Assembly: GCA_022410635.1 (NCBI GenBank)
Contig: JAJVDF010000347.1
Coordinates: 401,732-465,731 of the forward strand
Reading direction: 5' to 3'
Length of the DNA stretch: 64,000 nt
Source of the DNA: Tretioscincus oriximinensis
Lineage: Eukaryota > Chordata > Lepidosauria > Squamata > Gymnophthalmidae
Shown: positions 39,401-51,400 of the stretch, one piece after another
Numbering within the stretch: the stretch's first letter is position 1
Layout: each line of letters starts with the position of its first letter
Notes under the pieces: model-generated
What the model was told of the DNA's origin: nothing
The model's input: the letters and a program-made list of their open reading frames with translations, nothing else
Database searches by the model: none
Position numbers and translations under genes: made by a program

Positions 39401-42400
39401 TGACATGGGGTCAGAAATCTAAAGTTAACTTTGTCAATATCTTAAACACAGAGTCAACCTTTTTTATTTTTTACTGATAATTTTTAGTTACCATGCCAGT
39501 TTCTCATTAGGAGCAGAGCGTTTCTGTTTCTAAGTTTGTTTCATTCTGATGAAACTTTTTAACATCTTCTTACTTGCATATGTAGTACAAGTATGTTGAG
39601 CTTTTTATAATATTAGCTTCAAAATGTTATCCAGCTTTTGGATAACTAAAGTATTTTAACAGCTGAGTGCTATGTTTTAGCTATATTATTTTGAGACTGA
39701 TAAATACCGTCATTAAAGGTTCTCTTTCCATTCCAATGATTAAATATTTGCTAATGGCACATCCTCTTTTTGGAGAAGTGATTGTAGAAAATAGTTTTTA
39801 TCTTTGACTGTTCTTAACTGGAATTTTTTCCTAGATTAATTTACCATTACTCCCTTATTGACTGAATCAGTTTTCTTTGCCATTTGGTGATTTATGAAAT
39901 ACAATACATGCAGTTGCTTTGGGAAAAAATTGGGCAATACCTTCTTCATAGTGCTGCAGACGTTTTGTTTTTTACTCACAATGTCAGCTAGTTTTTGTCA
40001 GTATATAAGGTTGCCAGTATCTCTGGTAAAAGCAAAAGGACACTTGGACATTCTGTCCATTTTATTCACGTGTCAAAATCTTTAACTCAATATTTCTGTG
40101 TGCTTCAGATCCTAACATTAATGCATGTTTCCTGTGTCATTTTTAGGAATGAAGAGAAATACAAAAAAACTGGCATGCCAGGGACTCCTGGTTCTAGTGA
40201 CCTGGAAACAGCCCTTCGGAGGCTGTCTCTTCGCAGAGAGAATTACCTGTCAGAGAGGAAGTTCTTTGAAGAAGAGCAAGAAAGAAAGTTGAGAGAGCTA
40301 GCAGAGAAGGGAGAACTTCACAGTGGCTCCATTACTCCCACAGAGAGTATCATGTCATTGGGAACTCACTCAAGGTTTTCTGAATTCACTGGATATTCAG
40401 GAATGTCATTCAGCAGTCGTTCATACCTCCCAGAGAAGCTTCAGATTGTGAAACCCTTAGAAGGTGATAATAAAGCCCCTCGACCTTTATCTGTTCTCCT
40501 TAGTGACTGTCTGTGGTCTCTTCTTCATCAACAAGATCCAGGAAATCTTTGTAACACATACTCGTTTTACTTTAGAGATAGCCATCCACGCTGCTTGTTT
40601 GAACTTTTCTGACAGTGTGTGTGTGTGATATCTTAAAATAAGGAAACAAAATACTCTCATAGTTGTGAATTTTGTTTGAGTTCCTAATTCATCCATATAT
40701 TTATAGAATACTCTAGGGTTGAAGGAGGAAAGTAAACATATCAGTTCTCAGAGAAACTGTAGAATTGAGCTGTATACATTAAATTGCAGCATATATGATT
40801 TTCATGAAATTTGGTGCAAGCTGTTTATGCTGTGTACTTCCAGCAGATGCACAGATAAATTATTTCTCTCTTGATCCTCCTTTTATAAATAGTGGTTAAG
40901 AAAAAAAAAACCCCAAGAGAATTTTGCAGATTTTTGTTTGTTAATTCTTATCTGCAGTCCCAAACAGAATAGAAAAGCTTTCTTGTGAGTTTGGATTAAA
41001 TTAATAGGATTTCTAATTGAACAATAGATAATGAACGGGATTCTTGCCTTTACTAACGTAGAACATCAGTGAATGTGTTTAGGAGTAAGAGAGTTTTTTT
41101 AAAAAAATACAGGTAGGCTGAATTTCTAGCTCAGGTAGATTTATGTCCTTTGTGGCTTTTATAATGTGGCCACTAAGAATTCTTAACTTTCATTTATTGT
41201 TCATTAGAACTGTAATAGCTTTCTGTCATTCAACAATTTCCTGCTTTCTTCAATAAACTTTTCCGTCTCCATTTTCTCTGTCTCTCTTGATTTTTCATTT
41301 TGGTCTCTTTTTTTTACAATTTATTTCCCCCACTCACTCCTTTTGTAGTTCTGTATTTTGCCTTGCATTTAATGGTTGAGTCTAGATAGGAGAGAGAGTG
41401 ATGTTTACTGAAATATTCATTTATGGTGGTGATTTCTAAAGATTCATACCCAACGAGTATACTTGTGCAGCATTTCCCATCCATCTCCAAGTCATCACGT
41501 TTCACATATAGTATCATTACTCTGTCTTTTAAAGACAAGCATTTACAGTCGGTCAAGGAATGTGTTAAGTTACTTTTAGGTATATCCATAGGCAGTTATA
41601 AATCAAAGTGGAATATCTGAAAATTCTCAAATTTGTGATTGTTACATAGTTTCAGGGGTTTCCAATTTCTAATCCTGTCTTGCTAATGGTGGACGTAGCT
41701 GGAAGGTAGCAATTTACTTTCCTTTCTCTACCTTTCATATCACATTTCCCACAAACACAGTTTGAGGTCCTCAGCAGCTGCCAGCTACTTATTGTCTTCC
41801 TGGTGCTTTGTTATACAAAGAAGCTGATATTCTTATATTTACATAAATGTCAAAAGAAATGCAATGTGAAAGGCATCAGTTATTGATGAACTGTGTATAC
41901 AGTATTTGTATATAAAATATAGGCTTATATCTCCTTAGACTTTCCACCAAGTTAAGATAATCATCTGATTGTCAAGGTCTGCTCTTATCCAATATGCTGT
42001 TCCAAGAGGAATCATAGTTATTTTTCAGAAATCTTTTTTTCTGTACCCTTCAATTCCCCTTTCTGAGTCATTGATTAAAGTTGAAGAATTAGAGAGCTGA
42101 ATCTGGTTAACAGCTGGTGAATGCAAAGGCTATTGAATTTTAGTACCCCTTCTCTCCTGCTACCCTTCCAAGCCACTATTTATTTCTTAGTACATTTTCT
42201 TTAGAGAAAAAAGCCCAGGTGCCAGAACTGGAATATCAAAGTGCATCTTTCCTTTGCAGAATTGACAAAGGAGGGATGCATTTTGACACAATCCTTGTAT
42301 TCTGTTGTTTCTGTACAATTGGGAAACCTGTTGATATGATCATTTGAAATTGGCAGTCCCTATAAGGCATAAGTTACAGTAAATATATTTAGAAGAGTAG

Positions 42401-45400
42401 TGACATTGTTTTATTTATGTCAAAAGACTGGAAAATCATTGGAAAGTCCAAAATTGCATTGATGCAAAGGTCTGTGGAGCTTTGGAGCTTAATGGTAAAG
42501 GCAAAGTGCCTGGAAAATAGGGGAAGATAGAAAGATCCTCAGCTCTCCCCAGAAGTAGGCAGCGGCAAACCACTTCTATGATTCTGCCAAGGAAGCTGCA
42601 TAGAAGGACCTTCATAGGAATAATGCTACAATTCTGTTTTTATTCTCTTTTTCATAACATCTTTTGTGTCGCACCTTGGATTCTTTTGATATATTAATCG
42701 TGGTTGATTTTCTTCCAAATAAGAATTGTACTATATCAGTATTATTATCTCCCAAAACAATACTTAACATGTAAAATCATTTTTACCTCCCCCTCTACTA
42801 CCAATATTACTAAATTTAAAATAGTCTCCATATTCTGCCTTTTCTGATTTAAAAATGTGATCAGTTTTGGTAGTTTACATACTATGGGTTGCAAGATTTT
42901 CTTCTTATATTGTAAATTATGAGTAAAATATAATGTACTGTACATTTCAGGAATGATGTTTTTAACCTATGTTCGTGTTGTGCTCTTTTTTGGATTGCAC
43001 ATTTTTGTCAACACAAATATTTCTAATCCAGGGGCAAAATTACAGGTATAGTAGAACATTCTGTTTGCATGAGCAAGTTATCTGTTAGCTTGCTTGATTA
43101 CTATGCAAGTAGTCCATTATTTTTTACTGCTTTTTGAAAATACTTCTGTTATAGTAAACATTACTTCTGAGTAACAATCCTCCTTTTAATTTTCCAATAA
43201 TAGACTGTGTTCATTGCATACTTATTTGATTCTTCAACAAAAGCATTTATATGCTGCTTTGTATCAAATTCCTCCAAATGAAAATACAGCATAAGACATG
43301 CATTAGATTTCTGTTAGGATTCCCTTCCTCCAAACTAGGAGATTTAAAAATATTTGCTTTCTCTTGTATCCTGGCATTGAAAACAGGTATATTAATTTTC
43401 TTTTTTTTCCTCATTGAGAATATAATGTGAAAGCAGTATAAATTGAAATTCTGTGGTTGTGTGAAGCATACTATAATGCTATGGAAGTAATAAGGAGATG
43501 GTCAAATGAAAACTTCTAATTTCTTGACTTTTGTTTTATTCTTCTCTAAGGTTCGGCTACTTTGCACCATTGGCAGCAACTTGCTCAGCCACATCTGGGG
43601 GGAATCCTTGACCCACGGCCCGGGGTTGTCACTAAGGGCTTCCGGACACTTGACCTCGATCAGGATGAAGTCTATTGCCTTAATGATTTTGAAGAAGATG
43701 AGTCAGGTGACATTTCATACAAGGGCCTTACTACCTCGACGCCGATTCAGCACACAGAGACCTCAGGTGAGAGGTCCCAAGCACAAGTGACTGTTTCAGA
43801 CAGCGAGAATCCCCCAAGTCGCTCTCAGGCTTTCCCAGAGGAGATGCAGGAACCCACGACTGAAGATGATGAGGGGTCTGGTGAGGGAACATCATTAAGT
43901 CCAGCACCACTGCCATGTCTGCAGGATGTTGATTATTGGTCCATTGTCACTTCTCTCCAGTCCAGCATCCACAGTGTTGCATTGTGTATAGCTTCTGTAA
44001 GATAATACATACAAGAATTAACATATGCCACTTTTTAAAACCACCACTTCTAACAAATCACTGTTACTGTTGCACTTTTATTTATTTATTTTTATCAAAA
44101 CACACAGTCCATATTTTTCTTTTTTGATAGGAGAAGGCTGCTAAGAGAATGCAATTTTCCAAGAGGAAAGAAATCCATTTTAATATGAATGTATTTGCCC
44201 GTGGAGGCCATAATTTCTAATTTTGGTAAAGCAGAATGCTTATATTCTGTCTTTGGATTGTTGCTTCTTATTAAATCATTTAGTGATCAGAAGTTAAAAT
44301 TGACTGTGTTTTGAAGTCAGATTTTAATCTATTTTTGTATATGGGCATTTATAGTGTTTTTAATAGATGCTACCAAGAGCATCAACACAGCAGTAAACTA
44401 AATAACTGACTTGCTATGCTTTATAACTGATTGAAATTGGGGAAAAAAGAATTTTGTTGTGTTGAAATTATGATTTATGTNTTAAAACATTATTGCTACT
44501 CTATACCAAATTACATTTGAGAGTAGATTACCTAAATTAAAAATAATTTAAATCAAAACATCGAAGCAAAATAAATCTTCAGACCAGTGCATAATGAGAT
44601 TGTTTTAATAATATATAATAATGGTCCTTTCTCATTTTCATCCATCAGTGGGAATGCAAGAAGGCACCATTTTAGCTGCTTTAGACAAGAACTGAAATTG
44701 AGAACAGCATTTGCCTACCTGTGCCTTTTTGTATAGTACTGTCAGAACATTTTTTTTAAAAATCAAAATCAGTTAAAGTTATCAAAGCAAACCTTTCTTA
44801 AATAAAAATGTGTTTGAAAACAATATTGAATGTTTAATAAGCTTGGAACGTACTGTATAGAAACAAATGGTGTCATGTTTGTCAGTTTTGTTTGAACTAG
44901 TAATTTTATAATTTTAGCAAAATATAGCAAGTGAATATGAGATTTAATGTCTGTTTAAATAACAAAATATTAACATACATGTAGGCAAATAATTTTGGAA
45001 GAAGTATTCTTCCCCCCCCCCCCCCCCCGCATAGAATGAACAATATATGCAAAACGAGAAAGTAGAAATACATACAATTACGAAGTATTCATATTTGTTC
45101 ATGTCTGAGTTTCTGGTATCCTTAGGAAGGAAGAGCAATCATATTTGCAGATTCCTTGAGAGCCCTTACTGAATTCACCTAGACATAGTTTCATATATAT
45201 CTGTTATTTATTCATTTATTTATCCGTTTTTGCAGCTGTTCCATTATTTATCATTCTTAACTGTGACCCTCTACTATAGTATGTCTTGCCTAATTGAGGG
45301 AGGAACTAATTGTTCTCCTGTTTGCACTAGGATCTCCATACTTTCTCAAAGAGGCAGGATAGTGATTTTGATTGCATTCAGATGTCATTTACTTATTTCA

Positions 45401-48400
45401 TAATACCTGTATTTGAATATTCTGGAATGAAACACTGTTTCAATTGCTTTATTCTGAAATATCTTAAGTATGGCAGAATAAGTAACCAGTGTGTGAATGC
45501 ACCCTTTAAATTGTTACTTATCTGCTCCTTTTGCTGCTTTCATTCCAGTTTCTTGCTCATGTTCATTTGAAATTAAGGTGTGCTGATCTTGAGTTGCACC
45601 CTGTTCTTCCTATCATGTCGAAAAGTCAGTGTTCGATTAAAGGGGTCCAACAACTCTTGTCAGTTTTTCCAAGTTTCAGAACACCACTGTTATTCTTGTC
45701 AAAGAAGGGACAAGCAGTCGGGCTTTGGAATTACAACAGCCCTTTAAAGTGTGCAAGAAATCATATTTCATGCCCATTTGTTAAGATCTCAAAGTGGGGC
45801 TTTCTTGTAGTTCCACCATACCCAAGAGTTCTCTCTTCTCTCTAACTTTGAAATAGCATCCCACTTGGGAGTACACAAGGCATCAACTCTTTATGGTTTT
45901 CGATGCCTAGTTGAAACATATCTGTCCAGCCAGGTCTTTGACTCTTAATTCCTGAAAGTAGTCCTGCCATGGTAGAGGGGAAGCTGGATATATTTTTTTT
46001 CTGTTGCAACTCACCCTGGGCCCGAATATAAAACCGTTAAATAAATAAATAAACGAACAAGAAGAAAAGCCCTCGTATTGCACGTAAACATGCATCAGGT
46101 AAAAGGGAGTATCTCCATGTAGTAGGTCATTGAAACCCAGAGTACATGGATACTGTGTTTTTTGCCATGTAAGATACACATTTCCCCACAAAATAATTTC
46201 TTAGTGTGTCTTCTTTAAAAATTTACTTCCTAAATATCCCATGGCTTCTTTGCCAATGCTTCATAGATTGTGTTAAATGTGGTAATTCATTTCAAGATTA
46301 AAGTTGCTTATGCTTGCAGTTCTGATTAATTTCTTCCTAGGACGGCCAAGAGAGTAATACTTCTGCAGAGGCAGAAGAAATTCAGAAATATTTTCCCTTG
46401 GAATCACTTAATAGCACATTTTTAAGCAACATAACTAAAAAGAACATCATAAAGTAAAATTGTGGAATAAGTGACAATTTGACTATTTTTATAATTAAGA
46501 AACTAAATTGAAATTGACACATGTTCAGTACTAATAAGCCCAGATATTGCATAAAGCATTAGAGAGCAAAAAAAATGTCTTTTCTCTCCTAGACCTTATT
46601 GTGTAACTTGCAATGATTAGTACTTCAGTTTTTTTTTTATCCCAAGTGTATATGCCCTTAAGAGGATTGTGTGGAAATTTGGATTTTTTCCCCCCAGGTG
46701 CAGGAAACATTGATCTCTCTTTATTGTTGTGTTTAAACAACAGAGAACATTGCAGCCTTGTGAATCATACCTTGTTGACTCTTGGAGGATGCTGTTTGTC
46801 CAGGTTTCGATAGTGGTATTGTTACAGGATCAGTCCTTTTGAAATATAGAAAATAATTTATTGTTGATTCTTGAAATTATACTCCTACTGGGCTCCATTT
46901 TCGCTTTTAGCAGCCTTTTCATATCTTGCATATTCATTGATAACTATGAAAGTTTTTCCTCTTTGCATAATGCTGTTGGGTTTCTTATTCTACCGAAAAA
47001 TAGCCAGTGGCCTTGTACATTGGATATTGCAGAAAACAGAACGAATAACAACCAATCTTATATTCCATTGCTAAATAATTGATTTAATCTGTTTTATTTC
47101 TTAACTCTAAATTGCCATCTCTTGGTTTATTTTCATTTCAAATTCTCTAATTTTCTTCAAATGATATTTTTTCAAGTTCCTTGAATTTTTCACTTGAACT
47201 TTATGCTGATTTATGGTATATTGATGGTTCTTTAACTTTATGCTGATTATCCATGGTATACAGAGAATCATGATTGCTAGGCATGTCTCACTGGTCTTTT
47301 ATGTAATATTTAAGCTACGCTGTTTATGGTGGTTGTTGAAGCATCAGAGGCCACAAAGAGACTTTTAAACCTTTTTACTGATCTCTGTGTTAACCATTAT
47401 TAGAGCACACAACACTTGATGTTTATTAGGATGGGGCAAAAAATTATGCCATCTCTACTCACTTTTGACTTACAATGGCACTTTTCAGCTATATATGCAG
47501 TTACTGTCTAAACCTAAATAGCCATACAACAGTACTGTTAGATGTATTGTCTCAAGAGAAGTGTAGTCACAAAGGAAAGAACACTATGTGTTTCTCAGCC
47601 TCTTCAAGAAAGTTCAGAATGGCATGTGGGTATGGTGTTTCTGTCCAAAACAGTGTGTCACTTAATTGTATATGTGCTTTCAAACTAACTTATCATGCAT
47701 ACCTTTGGGAATGTACTGAATGTTTGGGAAGTGCAAAGAAAAAAGTTGCACAGAACTGCATCAGCATGGGGTTTCTGTTTTGCATGATTTAAAAGTACTA
47801 ACGTATTACTGCTTGTTTACTAAATACAAAAACTTATGCAATCATGATATCATTGACGATCAAGTTAACCTGTCCTTCAACTATCACTTTAGATGCATGG
47901 TCTTTGAATTTATGATCTGCTTTGCAATGCAGGGACAATCCATAAAGTATGTCATGTATAGGATTAGAAAATTGCTAGTACAATCACAGTCTATCAAAGG
48001 GCAGGAATTTNTCCATATTAAAATGTCTTTGTGGTTCTGTTTTATGTTTCTCAGCTACAATCTCTCAGGGTCACATGGTAGCAACAAATGCATTTCTGCT
48101 GTTCTTCTTCTGTTTGTTCCATTTCACATAAAGCCTTTAAACTACCTTATTCCCCTTTTGCTAGAGGTTAATTTTTATTCATATATTTTAAGAATCTATT
48201 CTTAAGGAGCTTGAATTAATTGAATTTCCTCCTTTTTATAAAGTGCTGCCCTAGAAACACACATCAAACAGTTTTCAGTGCTATTCACTATGTGTATGCT
48301 CTTGAAAATATATTAAAATATTAATACTCCTTCAACAAACTTTCAGCATTTTTAGAGAAATAGCCGTGTTAGTCTAGCAGAAAGTCCAGCAAAGGAGCTA

Positions 48401-51400
48401 GCAGCACTTTGAGACTAACTTGAGAAAAGTGGTTGGCATAAGCTTTCGTAGGCAGGTCTACTTCTTCAGATGCTGAGGGACTAATGTCAGGGTCAGGTAT
48501 TTATAGGGAAATGTGTATGGGAGAAGACAAAGCATATGCAACTGTAGGGAAGTGTTGAATTGCAGGTAAATAGCAGGAACTAATCTCCTTAAAAAAACGG
48601 GTAAATAGCAGGAACTAATCCTTTTATGTAAAAAAGTCCCTGGGGCAACAAGGGGCGATGTCTGGTAGAGAATCAATCAAATACTTAACAGGTGTCATAA
48701 AAATGTATAGTTGGCCAGGAAACCATTGTCTCTGTTAAGTCCTTTGCTGATGGCCTGGAACTTGTGGATGTATTCAAGTTCTGCTGCTTCTCTTTCAAAC
48801 CTTCCTTTGTAGTTTCTTTGTTTAAGAACTGCAGTCCTGAGGTCTGAGAGAGAATGTCCTGGAAGGTTAAAATGTTCAGCAACTGGTTTCTGTGTGTTTC
48901 CATTTCGAATATTTCGGATTAGTTCCTGCTATTTACCTGCAATTCAACACCTCATTACAGTTGCATATGCTTTGTCTTCTCCCATACACATTTCCCTATA
49001 AATACTTGACCCTGACATTAGTCCCTCAGCATCTGAAGAAGTAGACCTGTCTACGAAAGCTTATGCCAATCACTTTTCTCAAGTTAATCTCAAAGTGCTG
49101 CTGGCTCCTCAGCATTTTAACATACCTAATTGCTCTGGCCTTTAACTGAAGAAACTGTTTTCTTTCCTCTTCAGACACTAACAAGTAAATCTCATCGCAT
49201 CTTAGAGATTAACAAGGAAGGGCATGAGCTCCTGTAAACAAATCTAGTTCTTCAGTTAAAATTGTTGATGCTGTGGATCCATTTCTAATTTTTATGTGCA
49301 ACTGACCCTGACCCTTGAGTTCAGGGTGGGATAAAATAAAAGTAAACAAAAATAATAAATATAAACATTTTAATACATACATCTTTAAAATCTGAAAGAA
49401 TAGCAGAAAAGTAGTTGATGAAAATAATTACCAAAGATTAGATAGGGCACTAAAATTGAAACTGAAAATAATTATGAATTCATTATGAGGTTACTATGTA
49501 TAAAAGCTGCTAGTAACCTTCTCAGAAAAAACTGTTTTAGACTTAAGGTTACTACAGCTGAGATAGTCCTTGCTCAGTAGCCACTTACATTCTTTAAAAT
49601 GGTAGGAAACCAAAGAACAGGCAGGCACACAGAGCTCCTAATTTATCAAGTATCCTAATTCCAGGACCGGAAAAGTGTTAAAAGTGAAAGTCTCTTAAAT
49701 TTGGTCAGGAAATGGTGTGGAAGCAAATGCAGTTAGCATAATTCAAGTTCACTTCCCTTTTAGTAGTTCTACAGCTATGCATTAAAAAAACTGAAGTTTC
49801 TGAAACATACATAGATAACCAAAGATAGAATAAATTTCTGTATGATCATTAGGAACTGCAGTAATTGACACCAGGAAATGTTTATCCTAAAAAGATTTTT
49901 ATCTTATTTAAATTTGTGATAAGGAAGATTGTGGAAACCTGATTCTGGAGGTTGTAACTTGTCAGTTTGTGTGCTGTCAGTTTGTATGGTAGCCATTTTT
50001 ATTCAATAAAATCTAGAGAACAGTAAGCTTAGGAAACATGAACATGAGGAAGTTGTCAAGTCTCCCATATGATTGGAGAACTTTCTATGGAAAGAATTAC
50101 ACATAGTATTAACAAACTAATTTTCCTATTGATTTAGGGCTGCCATATTTTGGCAGCCCAAAACCGGGACAGGGGTGGGGGTGGGTGCACATGCGCTCAC
50201 ACAAATACACGCACGCAAATACGGACGCTTGTAGTGAGAAAGGCAGGAGCCTCGGAGTGTGCCGTAGCTGCTCCAATGCTGGAGGTGGGGTTTCGCACCT
50301 GCTTTCATGCAAAGCACGCCAACACACCTCCAGCAGAGGAAAAACACCTGGATTTGTGAAAGGAGAACAGAGCTGTCCTCTTGTCACAAACCCAGGCGTT
50401 TTTGTTCCATTGGAGGTGAGTTGCTGCGCTTTGCCTGATAGCAGGCACGAAACCCCACCTCCAGCATTGGAGCAGCTACGACACACTCCGAGGTTCCTTC
50501 CAGGACCCTGGAAAGCGTTGCCGGGCTGCAGCTGTCAGCTCTGATGGGTCCTTTTCCTTTAAAATCCTGCATTTTTATATTCCCTGATGCAGCATCGGGG
50601 AATGTAAAAATCCGGGATTTTATCTTAAAACCCGGAGGGGACTATATTTTAGTCCCCCAAACTGGGATTGTCCCGCCTTCCCAGGACGTATGGCAACCCT
50701 ATGTTGCTTCCACTTTTACTTATTGGCTTATTGGGTCATTGGCCTTTGGAATTTACTTCCAGAAGAGGTGGTGGTAGCTAGAAGCCTGAATAGCTTTAAG
50801 ACAGAATGTGTGAGACAGAATGCTGGACTAGAGGGGCTCCAACCTGATTCAGTACGGCTCCTCTTATGTTCTTAAATATGACATAATGGTTATCATCTGC
50901 AGATATTGTATCTTTAATGGGAAAGCGTGGAGGAGCAACAAAATGTCACAAATGGATAGTACTGGATACAAACTGTTCTTGCTGGGTTTATACAAACTTA
51001 AATAAGGACATTAGATAAGATCCTATTTGGACAAACATATCTTGATCTCAGTTACCATACAATTTTCAATGACCGTACAGAAACTGGGACCTAATAATGG
51101 ATTAAGTTGTTATTTACACAGTTGCAGACTGAGAATGAATGTGTGAAAAACGAAAATGAGAAATTCGTTTCAGCTCTTCCTGCAGTACCCCACAAAAATT
51201 GAGACATTCTTTGAATGTAATTTTAAACCAATCCAATATATCTTCCAATCAGATAATGAAGAATTTCGTAATACTTGATTTTTGTCGTTTTCAATGTTGA
51301 AGAAAAGCAATGATGTTGTTAGCATGCACAATGGATTTAACAGAACCTTGAACATCATGACATACTTTATGGCCAATTTCACTTTACATGCTACAGATGC

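Larger units (their letters stand above)
48353..49108 (-). mobile_element. Penelope-like element, short, with inverted ends and 10-bp target duplication
   Basis: TCAGCATTTT occurs at 48343-48352 and again at 49109-49118, bracketing the insertion exactly. Read on the minus strand: an inverted copy of the 3' region (rc of about 48915-49108), a GIY-YIG-type ORF end (to 48695), then the 3' region in normal orientation, ending ..AACACGGCTATTTCTCTA at 48353. The two copies of the 3' region form roughly 190-bp inverted repeats. A GTAAATAGCAGGAACTAAT unit is repeated in tandem at 48566-48620. PLEs are known for inverted and tandem terminal arrangements; the reverse transcriptase is absent here. Confidence 0.8.

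Noticed and set aside
47475..48205. Plus-strand ORFs of 105 and 161 codons in intron 13
   Set aside because: No recognisable domain, an ambiguous base inside, cysteine- and phenylalanine-rich chance composition.
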